Assembly (NCBI GenBank): GCA_033439795.1
Contig: JAUTDP010000018.1
Location: 186,001 to 250,000, forward strand
Direction of reading: 5' to 3'
DNA length: 64,000 nt
From: Sordaria brevicollis
Taxonomy: Eukaryota > Ascomycota > Sordariomycetes > Sordariales > Sordariaceae
This document shows positions 22,148 to 33,465 of this stretch, one piece after another (the first letter of the stretch is position 1; the number at the start of each line of letters is the position of its first letter). The translations under genes and the position numbers were made by a program. The notes under the pieces are model-generated. The model was not told where the DNA came from and searched no databases. It saw only the letters and a program-made list of their open reading frames with translations.

Positions 22148-24380
22148 TTACTCCACCCTCAAGCTCTGCAGCCTGGCCTCTGTCTGAATGACCTCCAACG
22201 CCTGCTGAACCTCCAACACCTTCCTGACCTCACCGAGCCAATCCCTGGAAAGGGTCTTGGCCCAGCCCTGGAGACCGTTCATCTCTCTCGCCGCGTTGTC
22301 GAGATCACCCTCCTCGAGGTAGGTCTGGGTGCGGGTAAGGATGCTCTCGACATCGTCACCAGCAGCAAGGCCCTCCTTCTTGAACATGAGCTTGCTGAGG
22401 ACGTAGCTGGAAGCGTGGCTGGCAACACCGGCATCCTCAGGGAGGAGAGAAGCCTTGCGAACCTCGGTAGCGACACGGCGGAAGCGATCGATGAGCTCAG
22501 CAGAGGTGGAGATACCACGCTGGTAAGCGGTAGGGTTGATGGAGGCAATGGCGGCATCGACGACGGGGTCCTCGGCAGCAATCTCCTTCAGAGCAACAAG
22601 CTCCTTGATGAAGGGACGGGGGTGGTGAGCGTCCTGGAGGCTGGCACGGACGGCCTCAACAGCAACGTGGAGCTGCTGAGTGCGAAGGTTGGTATCAACA
22701 ACCTCGTTCCAGCCAGAGGTGAGCTTCTCGAGATCGGCAACAGCCGAAGAGAGCTCGGTGAGCTTGCCAAGACGACCATCGCGCTCCTCTTCGACGTGCT
22801 TCTTGATGTCGTCGGTGAACTGGCGCTGGAGCTGAATAGCCTGCTCAAGGAGCTGGTTGTTGAGCTTCTGCTCAGCAATCTGGCGCTCACGGTCCTGGAT
22901 CAGGTGGATCTTTTCGTCGTAGCTCTTCTTGAGGCGGAGCATCTCCTCCTCGAACTCGCGACGCCAAGCGGCCTCCTGAGCGGCCATCGCAGACTCAACA
23001 CGGGCAACAAGCTCGTTGGCGGCCTTGTCGAAGCCGTCAACGCGAGCCTTGACCTGCTTGGCAGCCTCGGCCTCAACCTTGGCCTTCATCTCGTTGATCC
23101 TGCCGGCAACCTTGGAGAGCTCGTTCTTGGCCTTGCCGATGGTGTTGGCGTACTTCTCGTTGGCGTTGTCGTGGTTGATAACGGTGATGATGTCGTTCAG
23201 CATCTTGACGAGGTCCTGGACGATAGGATCGGTGGCACCGTTGACCTTCAAGGGGTCAATGGGCGAAGCAGGGGGCCAGCGAGAGGGCTCGTCGACCTCG
23301 GGAGCCTTGAAGGGCTTCTTCGCGAGCTTGGCTTCCGCATCGGCGGCGGCGGGAGAAACGGCGGTCGCAGGATCGGCAACAGGGACAGCGGCGGGGACGG
23401 GCTCGACCTTGGTGACGGTGGTGGACTCGACCTTGGGAGGCTCAACAGCATCCTTCTTGGCATCAGCAGCAGCAGCAGCAGCGGCGGCCTCGGACTTGGT
23501 GGCAGTCTCCTTAGCAGCAGCGGCAGCCTTCTTGATAGAGCTAGACTGACGACCGGCAGGCTCACCACCATCGGCAACGCGCCACGAGGCACCGCTCTGG
23601 GCAGGAACCTTGACCTGCTCACCGGAGTCGCGCGGGCGACCGGTCACCCTACTGACCACATCGGGGAAGCGCTTCTTGAAGTCCAACTCCTCCAAGTAGA
23701 GAACAGCCTGCTCGCCGTAGGGGATGTACTCGGTGAAGAAGTCGTGGAAGGCGTCGTTGATGCGCGAGTAGTAAACACCACCACCGAAAGCGATAGCGCC
23801 AAGGATGGTGAGAGACAGGAGGAAGTTGCGCAGTCTGCGGAAGAAGCCCTTCTTCTTGCGGGGAGTAGGAAGAGTAGGAGGGACGACGGGCTCCTCGGCG
23901 ACAGGAGGGATGACGGTGGCCTCGGGGGCGGGCGGCGTCAAGGGAGTGGCCTCGGGAGGAACGGTGGAGGTAGGCTCGACCTGGGGCGACGCAGGAGGAG
24001 GGGTGGAGGGAGAAGTCAGGGTCTCGGAGGCCGGGAGGACGGCGGGCTGAGCAGGGGAGGAGGGCTCAGGGACAACGGGCTTCTTGTCGTCGGCGTAGAA
24101 GCGCTATATGGGAGAGCAAGGCAGTTTGGCGTTAGCTTGGTATGGTCGACGATATAGTATATGGGTAGGTAGACACTGAGTCAGGACTCGGGACGGGGAT
24201 AGGTAGTGGTGTTGAGGAGGAAGCTTTTCGCAGTGTAGATATATATATATATAGATGACCTCATACCTGACCGGACACGGCCGCACGGCGCACGACGGTT
24301 GCTTGCCATTGGCGGCCAGCAACAGCGGCAGAAGGCCTGCTGCCCAGCGCCCTCACGGATCGCAGTGATGTGCGCAACAT
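22148..24380 (-). CDS. mic60: MICOS complex subunit MIC60 (mitofilin)
   Basis: Two exons (24,380-24,267 and 24,103-22,148) give 689 residues. MIC60 is the core of the MICOS complex in the inner mitochondrial membrane and forms crista junctions. The first 38 residues ('MLRTSLRSVRALG...') are a basic mitochondrial presequence. A Pro/Thr-rich stretch leads to one transmembrane segment near 131-152, preceded by 'KKKGFFRRLRN'. The intermembrane part has an Ala/Lys-rich linker, a long coiled coil ('AWRREFEEEMLRLKK', then 'LLEQAIQLQRQF') and the C-terminal mitofilin domain ending in 'LQSLRVE'. The exon join gives 'RFYADDKKPV', found in fungal MIC60. Intron 1 contains a short (TA)n run. Confidence 0.92.
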
Positions 24381-25418
24381 GAGGGGGATGGTATGGGGCC
24401 TCGGGGCGCAATTGAGGATATGGGAAGAGGGCGGAGGAGGAGGGAGGTGGTGGTGGTTGAAATGTAAGCGGAGAGGTCCCGGGCCTGGAATTGCGAATTG
24501 GAGGCTCAGACGGGACGGACTGCACTTCGGAGGGTCTGAGCAAAAAAGAGCTCCCGGTCGGCAAAGTTCCGGGACGAGGCGGGCAGGCAAGTTGGCAGGC
24601 TAGCTTCTGACTGGCAGCAAGCACTGCGAAGTGGGAGCTCCAACACAGTGTGCCATTTTTCTTGTTTTTACTTGGCCTTGCTTTTGCGCTGTGGTTTTGG
24701 GATTGGCGGCCGTTTCCTGGGCCATTTCCCACCTCCAATGAAACGATCCTGGTCACTCAGTACTTACAGTACGGGTGGCCCACCCGTTTTCTTCTTTAAC
24801 AGGAGCTATGATGCACACTGTACGCATATAAACATCAAGACCGAGGACGGACCTAACACACCATCGAGATATAAAATGCCACTAAATATCTTTTTCAGAT
24901 TGTCCTACGCTTTGAAATATAAAAACCAACAGCATAATTACCATTAACCACGCGCGCGCAACACCCCTCCTCCAGCAGGCTGTTACCTCTATCTGCATAC
25001 TGTACAACAGAAGGATGAACAAGCATGCAGCTGGACCTACCAGGCAGTATCATGAATCATGTCCATAGGGGCAGCTGATGTGCTTCACCAGTCCTTCAAC
25101 CGTCGAAGGGCACCCCGTCCAGGAAAAAAGAGGAACAAAAAACACCCCATCGCCCAGAGCCGGCACTGAAGGGGAACGATATCATGCAGCCGCACAACAG
25201 TCCAGTCTCAGCTGAGAAACCCCTAACCCATATTCTCCCTTGACCTCTCCTAGTGTAAAGGGACCCAAAGTCTGCCGTTGCACTGCCGTTGCACTAGTCG
25301 TATACATACGGATCGACTCTTTCACACCAGCACGCCCACCACTCTTTGTAGATGCACCGGGTATTTCTTCCATACGTGGCTCCCAAACTCCGAAACAGTC
25401 GTCGTCTTCATAAGCAGC
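24381..25418. other. Intergenic region between MIC60 and Rab5
   Basis: Upstream region of MIC60 and downstream region of Rab5; both genes are on the minus strand. Open frames present are short or mirror low-complexity sequence. A run of alternating CG (ACCACGCGCGCGCAAC) lies near 24,950. No gene is supported. Confidence 0.5.
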
Positions 25419-26273
25419 TCAGCACGCGCAGGGCCCTCCAACCTGGGTGTTGGCTCCCTCGGGCGCTAGACTGACGCCGGGTCGTTGTCCAGGGCGAGCG
25501 TGCCTCGGCCCAACTTGGTCGAGAGGCAGCTTCTTCGCAATCTCGGTGAACAGATTTTGCACGTTCTCGGCAGTCTTGGCGGATGTCTCGAAGAAAAGAA
25601 GGCCGGCCTCCTTTGCATATGCCTGGGCGTCGGCCGTCTGAATCGCACGCTTATCGGGTTGCTCCTGGACAAGATCCAACTTGTTACCGGCAAGAGCGAT
25701 AATGATATTCTCGTTTGCTTGGCGCTGAAGTTCCTTGACCCACGACTTGGCCTTGTCAAGAGATGCCTAGAATGGGGGGTTACGTCAGCTCATGTCGCCG
25801 GGGAAGAGACAAAGACCCGAGAGAGGCCACATACCGCCTGTGTGATATCGTAGACTACTACCGCGCAGTTGGCATTTCTGTAGTACATGGGCGCTAGAGA
25901 CTTGTAGCGCTCCTGGCCGGCGGTATCCCAAATCTCGAACTTGACCGTTGTGTTTTCGTCGAGGGCAATCGTCTGTGTTAGGAAGGCGGCGCCAATCGTG
26001 GATTCTCTGTACGAGTCGAACTGGTCCTGTATGGGAGTCAGCTTCCCGTTTGCTTGCAATCCCGTCAAGCACTGAGTAGGAGCTGGCGTACCTTGACAAA
26101 GCGCAAGACTATCGAACTCTTTCCAACGGCCGATTCACCTGCATGCAGGTCAGCATCATACTCCCCCCTCCATCATGATTCCATCATTGTTACGAACCCA
26201 ACAACACCAGCTTGAACTGGGCAAATCGGTTGCCCATGCCAGGGCGCGCGCCGGGAGGTCCACGAGTGGCCAT
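25419..26273 (-). CDS. ypt5: Rab5-type small GTPase (Ypt5/Vps21-like)
   Basis: Four exons (26,273-26,198, 26,138-26,092, 26,026-25,835 and 25,766-25,419) give 220 residues, normal for the family. It controls early-endosome fusion and traffic. G1 is 'GESAVGKS' (26-33). The effector loop is '[10 protein letters not shown]', characteristic of Rab5. '[18 protein letters not shown]' is Rab5-specific. 'NKLD' lies at 133-136 and 'ETSAK' follows. The end is Cys-Ala-Cys, for double geranylgeranylation. The first intron splits the P-loop and uses the weak donor GTTCGT, accepted because only this join makes the P-loop. The gene is head to head with SAC1, a phosphoinositide phosphatase. Confidence 0.94.
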
Positions 26274-27549
26274 TTTGGACTTGTTGATGTGGTGTGGTTG
26301 GTGACGTTGATGTGTGTAGTCGGGAGATTAGAACGGGGTTGCTGGAGAACCGAGTTGCGGCGCTACCGGGGGACAACACTTGATTAATGGAGTTGCGGCG
26401 GGCGGGCGACACCAAGAGATAAAGGGCACAAGACGTAGTTAAGTCTAGGTGGTGTCAGGTGGTTGAATTAGTCGTTTGCAGGTCGCCACTAAGGAAAAAG
26501 GCTGGACGGGAGCGTGATGGGCGCAGAGGCAGCGAGGTTGGGTATCGGGTAGTCGTTGAAACAGAAAATCGAGGAAAACAGTTGTTGAATTCGGAAGTTG
26601 TTTTGTTGAAGGTGTTATGACGGACGGGAGGGCGGGAGGAGGAGCAGTAACAAGCCGCCAAAAGGAAGGCCAGGGAACAGTTGAGGAACGGGATCCAATG
26701 ACTGGGGCCGCGCGGATGGATTCGCTTCTCAAGCAGTCCAGCGTTTGGTGTTTGATGGACAGGGCGACTGTCGTTCTGCCCTGGGTGATGCCGACGGGAA
26801 GGTCAGGCCGCTGGAAGCAGTCTGGCTCCGGGAGCCTACCGCACTGGAGCAATCCACTGAATGGCCGGAGTCCTCATCAGCAGGAGCGTCGGTGGGAGCA
26901 TCACTGCAGGGCGGTGCAAGAAATTGGCACGTGCACTCAGGTTGATCCTTACACGTGATTGGGCTACAGCAGAAAGGGTTGCGTCACCCCGTCACCCCTT
27001 GATGATGACGGCCGGCAGGGACGGAGCTGAATGACAAAAGGCAGGAGCACTTGTGGTGATCGATGTTTTGAGGACTGCGAGGGCAGGCACTTTCCCTCGC
27101 TGGCTTCAAGTTTCATCGACGGGAGGTGATCTCTCTTTGGATGCTGGGCAGCGCTGGGCAGTGGCCACAAAGTGCACCCGGACTGCAGTGTTCCAAATGT
27201 TCCACTGCATCGCCTCGGGGTCCATGTCAAGTTCCACACGTCAACTCGTCCGGGGAAGGCGCAGTGAGATTACCGCCCGCTAAAAGACCCGCTACAAGGA
27301 CCGGCCGCAGCCAAAATTCCAGAGCTCCAGGCCCTGTAGCTAGAGGTAACAGATCGAAACAGGAACATCCAATCTCGGCCCATTTCACAACGAGACGAGA
27401 CTTGATCCAAAAGTCAACAGTTGTCCCTTTTTCATCCGAGCATCCAGAACGAACGCTTCCCGTCAAGCTTCCCGTCGAGTCGCATGCGATAGCCGCTTTC
27501 TCACACTGCACACAAACGGCAACAACACACATTGCCTCTCACAACAACA
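26274..27549. other. Divergent promoter region, Rab5 / SAC1
   Basis: Both neighbours are transcribed outward from this 1.3-kb region. Open frames on both strands (26,445-26,958 and 27,053-27,575) have no domain and overlap the leaders. No gene is supported. Confidence 0.5.
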
Positions 27550-29814
27550 ATGACGCTCCCCTTCCGGGACATTAATGTCCAGGCCGCCTCGGACTCGTAC
27601 ATCTTCACCTCGCCCTCGAGTCCCAATGCGCCAGCCTTGACCATCGACCGTCCGACTGGTGACATCCGTCTCAGCGATGCCTCCCTACTCGCCGGAAAGC
27701 GGGTTGCTCGCGTGTCCAGCATTGCCGGTATTCTGGGCGTCGTCAGGTTGCGCCTAGGTGAGGACAACGACAAAACCCCTGTTATGGGTGATGTAACCCC
27801 TTGTCGCTGTAGATAGACTAACATTTAACAGACAAGTACATTATCGTCATCACCAAAGCGCAACCAGTCGGCCGTCTCAGGGGCCATATGGTGTACAAGG
27901 TTCTCGCGACCGAATTCCTTCCCCTCCGCGAACGCCAGATCCACGATCCCGATGAGGACAAGTTCCTGAATCTGCTCAAGGGCTTCATCAAGTCCGGGCC
28001 CATGTACTTTTCCTACTCGCTTGACATCACAAACACCAACCAGAGACAAGCCCAACATGACCTCTCAATGCCTTTGTGGCAGCGCGCCGACGACCGTTTC
28101 TTCTGGAACCGATTCCTCCAGTCCGACCTGATCAACTTCCGAACCAAGGGCGGAAGGGGCTCTCCTGCTCCTCAACCCGGCATCGACCCCTATATCCTTC
28201 CCGTCATCTTCGGCATGTTCGAGATTCACCCGACCACCTTCAAGGGCACCCCCATAACGATTGCCTTGATCACCCGCCGATCACGACACCGCGCTGGTAC
28301 CCGTTATTTCTCTCGAGGTATTGATGAGGAGGGCCATGCTTCCAACTACAACGAAACGGAGCAGATTGTGGTCTTGAACGACCGTGGTAGTGGCTTGGGT
28401 GGTTTCACTGGTAGCGGCGACATGCAGAGTGGGAAGCTCGGTGGAAGTGACGGCAAGGAGATGCAGGTCCTCTCCTATGTGCAAACACGCGGCAGTGTTC
28501 CTGTCTACTGGGCTGAAGTCAACAACCTCAAGTATACCCCTACGATCCAGCTCAAGAGCACCGAGGCCGCTTTCCCCGCTGCGAAGGCGCATTTCGAAGA
28601 GCAGATCCGTCTCTACGGCGACAACTATCTGGTAAACTTGGTCAACCAGAAGGGCCGTGAAACTCGCGTCAAGTTGGCTTATGAGCAGATGGTCGAGCGC
28701 CTCGTATCATCACCCAAGGAACGTGTCCAGGCCGACCAGTTGACCGACGAAAAGTTCCATACCATCGAAACCGGCACCAAGCCACAGACCGACTTCGATC
28801 GCCTTCACTACATCTACTTCGACTTCCACGCCGAGACCAAGGGTCTTCAGATGCATCGCGCCCAGCTCCTTATCGACAGGATGCACGAGGCTTTGATTGC
28901 CCAACAATACTTCCGCGCCGTCGATTCTCCCGCCAGCCAGGTCAACGGCGGCCGTCTCGAGCTCCGCAACCTCCAGACCAGCGTTGTGCGCACCAACTGC
29001 ATGGACTGCCTCGACCGCACCAACGTCGTACAGTCTATGCTCGCGCGCTGGACCCTCGACAGGATGTTCATCGACCTGGGCCTCATGGCGCGCGGATCCC
29101 AATTCAAGGAGGAGGATCCGGCCTTCGAGTTCATGTTCCGCAACATGTGGGCCGACAACGCCGACATTGTGTCCAACAGCTACGCCGGCACCGGTGCCAT
29201 GAAGACGGATTTGACTCGCACGGGCAAGCGCACCAAGGCCGGCGCGCTCGCCGACGCCAACATTGCCGTGACGAGATACTGCAAGAACAACTTCTTTGAC
29301 GGCCCGAGGCAGGACGCCTTTGACTTGTTCCTGGGTGTCTACCAGCCCGGCGCAGCGAACATTGGTTCCCAGCTGGTGTTTGTCGACCGCAGGCCGGTGC
29401 TGATCCAGGCGATCCCTTACCTAGCGGCCTTCAGTCTGTTCTTCGTCTTTGTGGGCATGTGGACGCCCAGGCTACCCGATAGCGCCGTGTGGCCCATGAG
29501 GTTGTTTATCATTTTCTGGACGGCTGTTGCGGCGTGGTCGTTGACGTTTATCATTTCCAATGGCATGCTTTATGTGAGTTTTGAACCCCCTCTGCAGTGT
29601 GTTTCGCTCATCAGTATGATAACTAACCTGACGAAAACAGGTCAACTGGCCAAAACTCGTCCCCCGTCCCTGGGCCGCGGAAGGTTACCACGAGACCATC
29701 TCCAAGGTTGTACGTAAGGACAAGATCATCGGCCCCTTGGTGGCTAAGCATGAGCGTGGCCTTAGCACGGCGCGGTACATTAATGCCGAGGAGGGTAAGA
29801 AGAGGATCGAATAA
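27550..29814 (+). CDS. sac1: Phosphoinositide phosphatase SAC1
   Basis: Three exons (27,550-27,757, 27,832-29,573 and 29,641-29,814) give 707 residues. The enzyme removes the 4-phosphate of phosphatidylinositol 4-phosphate at the ER and Golgi. The catalytic CX5R loop is 'CMDCLDRTN' at about 459-467, preceded by 'VVRTN'. The N-terminal SAC domain includes 'RSRHRAGTRYFSRGID', and 'VPVYWAE' comes before the catalytic part. Two hydrophobic segments lie near residues 595-650, as in yeast Sac1, followed by a lysine-rich end. The length is close to that of other fungal Sac1 proteins. Confidence 0.95.
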
Positions 29815-30606
29815 ACCACAGTAGGTCTAGAGTGTAGAGGCGCAGGGAAAAGGTTAGGAGTGGCCGGTCATATAGGATAGACATATCTCTTTTCTTTCTT
29901 GTTTACAAGGTACTATAGGGCGACTGGCTGGCAACGGGACCAGTCCGGTTAGGAAACGTACGACAACACCATGAGCAACCTTCGTTTTTTCTTGCTCTGT
30001 CTAGGTATTCTTTTCTTTTGTTGTATTCATTTTATCTAGTGTTTAGTTTATCTTCTGTGTATTGCGAAGCTTAGAATTTCTTCCCTTTTCTTTCAAAACA
30101 AGTTCCATAATTGGTAATAGTACCATTGGATCACATAAGCTTCATTATAGCTCAAAGCAGTGTGTTGTGCTGCGGGAGACTGTCACACCACATATATCCA
30201 GACCAAAATTTGAACACGCGGTAGAGCAGACACAAGATTATGATGAGATAAGATAAGAAAGAGGAAGCCAACATACACATGGATGAATTGAGTTGAGAGA
30301 CATATAACATCAATACATGAGAGGAAAGACTAAAAGGCGGGATGGAAACCCAAAGGATCTTGTGCATTTGCCATTTGCCGTTTGCCGTGAACTGATCTGA
30401 CCATGCGCCATCGCGAACATGGGTGATGAACAACAATTACTGATATTAACTCTGCCTCATGGCAATCTGATCTATAGATAGTATACTAGCCCGATACACT
30501 CGAAAGTCCCAACGCCGCACAATGCAGGCTGCCCCAAACCAAAAACACAAGAGAAGCAAAACGATATAACTGGGAGACCTGACTTTGACCTCTCAAAATC
30601 AGGCCT
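29815..30606. other. Convergent 3' region, SAC1 / STB6-like
   Basis: The two flanking genes end here from opposite directions. AT-rich untranslated sequence is present, and no gene is supported. Confidence 0.5.
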
Positions 30607-33465
30607 TTAGGCCCTCTTACCCTCACCCTCCCCTCTCCTCCCCGTAGCAGGAACTCCCTGCGTAATATTAGGCCCCGTCCCAATCCCCGTCAACGTCCTC
30701 ACAAACCAATGAAACCACGTCTCCGTCTCCAACACCGTCTTCAACTCCTCCGCCCTCCGTTCAACATCCGCCACCTGCGCCTCGAACCTCTCCACCCCGT
30801 CCTCGACATCCTGTACTTTATCCACCAGCGCACCAATCTCGTACTCCAGCTTTGCTACGAGCACCTCAATGTCTTTGACGGCTTCGTTGAGCCGGTGTCG
30901 CTCCTCGCCTACTATTTCTTCTCCGGAGTGACGGATGCGTTGGTAGGCGTCGCTGACGTGTAGGTAAAGTGATTGGAGTTCGTGTTGCTGGTTGGTGAAG
31001 GTTTCGTCTAGGCTTTCGACGGAGGATAGCTTGGAGGAGACCCAGGGTGACAGATCGGATTGGAGCGTGGCGAGGTGCGCGTAGAGGGAGCGGGCGAGCT
31101 CGGCTTGGGTTTCGAAGAGGGTGCCGTCGGCGAGGTGCCTCTGCTGTGTAGTTGTTGCTGCTGCTGTTGTTGTGGTCGTGGTGGCAGCGTCAGGTCCAGG
31201 TGGTAAGAGGTTGCTAATGTCGTAGACTTCGTCCCAGCCTAGAACGGCGTCCTCGGCTGCGCTGAAGGAGAGGCGACGGGGGTATTTGGCTTCGTTGGAG
31301 GGTTGGTTGAAATACAGGCTAGGGGTATAGACGTGAACGCTATGTCGGCGCTGGAGGAGGGATATGGGTAGGTTGGTTGTTCGTTCGAGGGTCTGAATGG
31401 GTCCTAAAAGGTCGTTGGGATCGGGTACCGAGTGCGTGATGGGTTCGTCGAGGCTTTTGGCTATTTCGGCGACTCCGGGCTCTGGTCTCGTGAGGTCAGT
31501 TCCCCTACGCCGAAGACTTGAGGCCTCTCTGATTACGGAAGGAGGACCGGTCGTAGTGCTGGCAATCGAAAGTACTGGCGTCGAGTCATTGGGATCTCTT
31601 TCCTTGATTCCATTCAGGTATTCTTCTGGTCGTAACCGCCACGTAAACGCCCGACCAACCGCCACTGGACTTGTCAAAGCTGTAGATGACTGCGCCAAGC
31701 TTGCTATACTTGGGGCTAGGCTCATCGGTGCCGGTCCTTGGGGGGCATCGTCCTTGGATGGGCGGTTGACATGGCTTCGTAACCCCGTACCAACAGCGTC
31801 TCTGATACGACCAAGTCCTGACCGGGCGTCGCTCACTTTCCCAGCTACACTCTTGAATACTGTTTTCCGTAAGGCGTCTTTGTCGGCGGGAATGTCCATG
31901 GTACTGGCTGCCGAGCCTGGTGGTGCTGAGCTTGAGCCCATTAACTCCTCAGTAACTTTCTTCACTTCCTGCTCTTCGTCCATAGGCATTGACTGGGCTC
32001 TCCGACTTCCTGTTTGTGACAACACGTCGTCTTTGACGTCTTTCCCGGCACCACCAAATGGAGGAACCATGGTTTCGTAGTCGTTGAGAGTCCTCCTGGG
32101 TTTACCATGCCATAGCCACTTTGGTCGTTCGCCTGTTGTCAAGTTGATGAATTTGTCCAGATCCAGCGTTTCGATGTCACCGATGTTCCCTTTGTCTTTC
32201 CCTCCTACCATCCCTATTACCAGTTCACCCCTCTTGCCTCCTATTTCTGCGACGGTCGACTTGACAGCCTTCTGTACACCCCAGCCCTCTCCCGCGGCGG
32301 CCTTGGCGGTTAACTGGTGGAGTTTGAGGAGAGTTTGCCGGTCGAGTCGTCGTGTTCTTTCGAGTTTCTGCGATTTCTGGAACGCTCCGATACCCCGTTT
32401 CGTGCAGTCGACATCAAAGACATCTTTGGAAACCGGAGCATTGCAATAACTGAGTCTGTTCCTGGCACCGATCAGGGTTCCTAATAGAGCAGCAACAGTC
32501 GTTGGTCCCAAGATCCCATCTGTGGGTTCAATATTGAAGTATTCGGATCCAATATCTGTCCACCAGTTGTTGATGGCCGCCTCGGTGACATCACATAGTA
32601 AGCCATCGATGTAGACTTGATCAAGCAGGCCAAATATGAACAGCGCCACCTGACATAGTTTTACCAGCTCGACCACCGCATCCTGGAAGGAGATCTTTTC
32701 GGATATTTTGTACAGCTGGGTAAACTTGGCCTGGGTGGCCGGCGTAGGGTCCGATAAGGTGAGACCCGAGCGTCCCGAACATCCTAAGCGCTTCAAGTTC
32801 TCGTTGACGATGAACACCCGCAAGTTGTGGCGCAAGTCGCCGTCAGGAACGGGTATAACAGTCAAGGCGGACGGGAAACTGCTAAGATTAGTGACCATGA
32901 GCTCACCCAAATCCGTCTCCTTAGGTCTGGCATGGTGCTGCTGTATTGCTTTAAAGTAGGCTTCCAGCCGTGATGACCAACCATTCTCCTTCTTTGGTAC
33001 TTCCAAGACGCCGACGACTATGGAGTGCTTCGTATCACCTGTATAGGTGACAATAGCCAGAGCGGGTGACCGTCGAGAGCAGGCCCATTGCTCGACCAAG
33101 TAAAGTTCATAGCCCTGGAGGACACGACCTGTCTCGACAACAGTGACAGCAGGGTCTTCTCCAAGGTACCTGAGATATGTTAACGATGATTCAGGGGCAC
33201 GAACGTCTTGGAGTACGTACTTGAGCGCAACGGGATCCGGGAGCACTACCCGACGGCGTTCCGGAGGCGGAGACGCAGAGGGTGAGGGTTCTTTGGAGAC
33301 AGGGGCAGCAGTCGGGGCCATGGAGGAAGACACATTGGTGTCGGGGACAGCTCTCTGGGACTCGAGAGCATTTCGATGAGAATTTGTCCTGGCCAAGGTT
33401 AGTTCTTCTTCTCGATGGACCCGAGCATCCCAGGCGGCTCCGGGGAAAGGCATCCGCAATGACAT
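30607..33465 (-). CDS. STB6/STB2-like protein (Sin3-binding family)
   Basis: The open frame has 952 codons. A probable 51-nt intron at 33,220-33,170 (GTACGT...CTCAG) keeps the frame and would reduce the product to 935 residues. The N-terminal 430 residues resemble the STB6-like domain of fungal proteins related to yeast Stb2/Stb6, which were found by Sin3 binding. Landmarks are 'VLQGYELYLVEQWACSRR', 'NENLKRLGCSGRSGL', 'GILGPTTVAALLGTL' and 'LERTRRLDRQTL'. The middle is disordered and Ser/Pro-rich, with 'TTTTTTAAATTT' near residue 765. The end is a long coiled coil followed by a hydrophobic segment ('WFHWFVRTLTGIG'). The molecular role is unknown; a chromatin or membrane-associated role are both open. 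Confidence 0.72.
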   Translation of the reverse strand: MSLRMPFPGAAWDARVHREEELTLARTNSHRNALESQRAVPDTNVSSSMAPTAAPVSKEPSPSASPPPERRRVVLPDPVALKYVLQDVRAPESSLTYLRYLGEDPAVTVVETGRVLQGYELYLVEQWACSRRSPALAIVTYTGDTKHSIVVGVLEVPKKENGWSSRLEAYFKAIQQHHARPKETDLGELMVTNLSSFPSALTVIPVPDGDLRHNLRVFIVNENLKRLGCSGRSGLTLSDPTPATQAKFTQLYKISEKISFQDAVVELVKLCQVALFIFGLLDQVYIDGLLCDVTEAAINNWWTDIGSEYFNIEPTDGILGPTTVAALLGTLIGARNRLSYCNAPVSKDVFDVDCTKRGIGAFQKSQKLERTRRLDRQTLLKLHQLTAKAAAGEGWGVQKAVKSTVAEIGGKRGELVIGMVGGKDKGNIGDIETLDLDKFINLTTGERPKWLWHGKPRRTLNDYETMVPPFGGAGKDVKDDVLSQTGSRRAQSMPMDEEQEVKKVTEELMGSSSAPPGSAASTMDIPADKDALRKTVFKSVAGKVSDARSGLGRIRDAVGTGLRSHVNRPSKDDAPQGPAPMSLAPSIASLAQSSTALTSPVAVGRAFTWRLRPEEYLNGIKERDPNDSTPVLSIASTTTGPPSVIREASSLRRRGTDLTRPEPGVAEIAKSLDEPITHSVPDPNDLLGPIQTLERTTNLPISLLQRRHSVHVYTPSLYFNQPSNEAKYPRRLSFSAAEDAVLGWDEVYDISNLLPPGPDAATTTTTTAAATTTQQRHLADGTLFETQAELARSLYAHLATLQSDLSPWVSSKLSSVESLDETFTNQQHELQSLYLHVSDAYQRIRHSGEEIVGEERHRLNEAVKDIEVLVAKLEYEIGALVDKVQDVEDGVERFEAQVADVERRAEELKTVLETETWFHWFVRTLTGIGTGPNITQGVPATGRRGEGEGKRA

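Noticed and set aside
22415..24157. Open frame of 580 codons on the plus strand
   Set aside because: It is antisense to the MIC60 gene, rich in Gly, Leu and Val, and mirrors the codon bias of the real gene; it has no independent domain.
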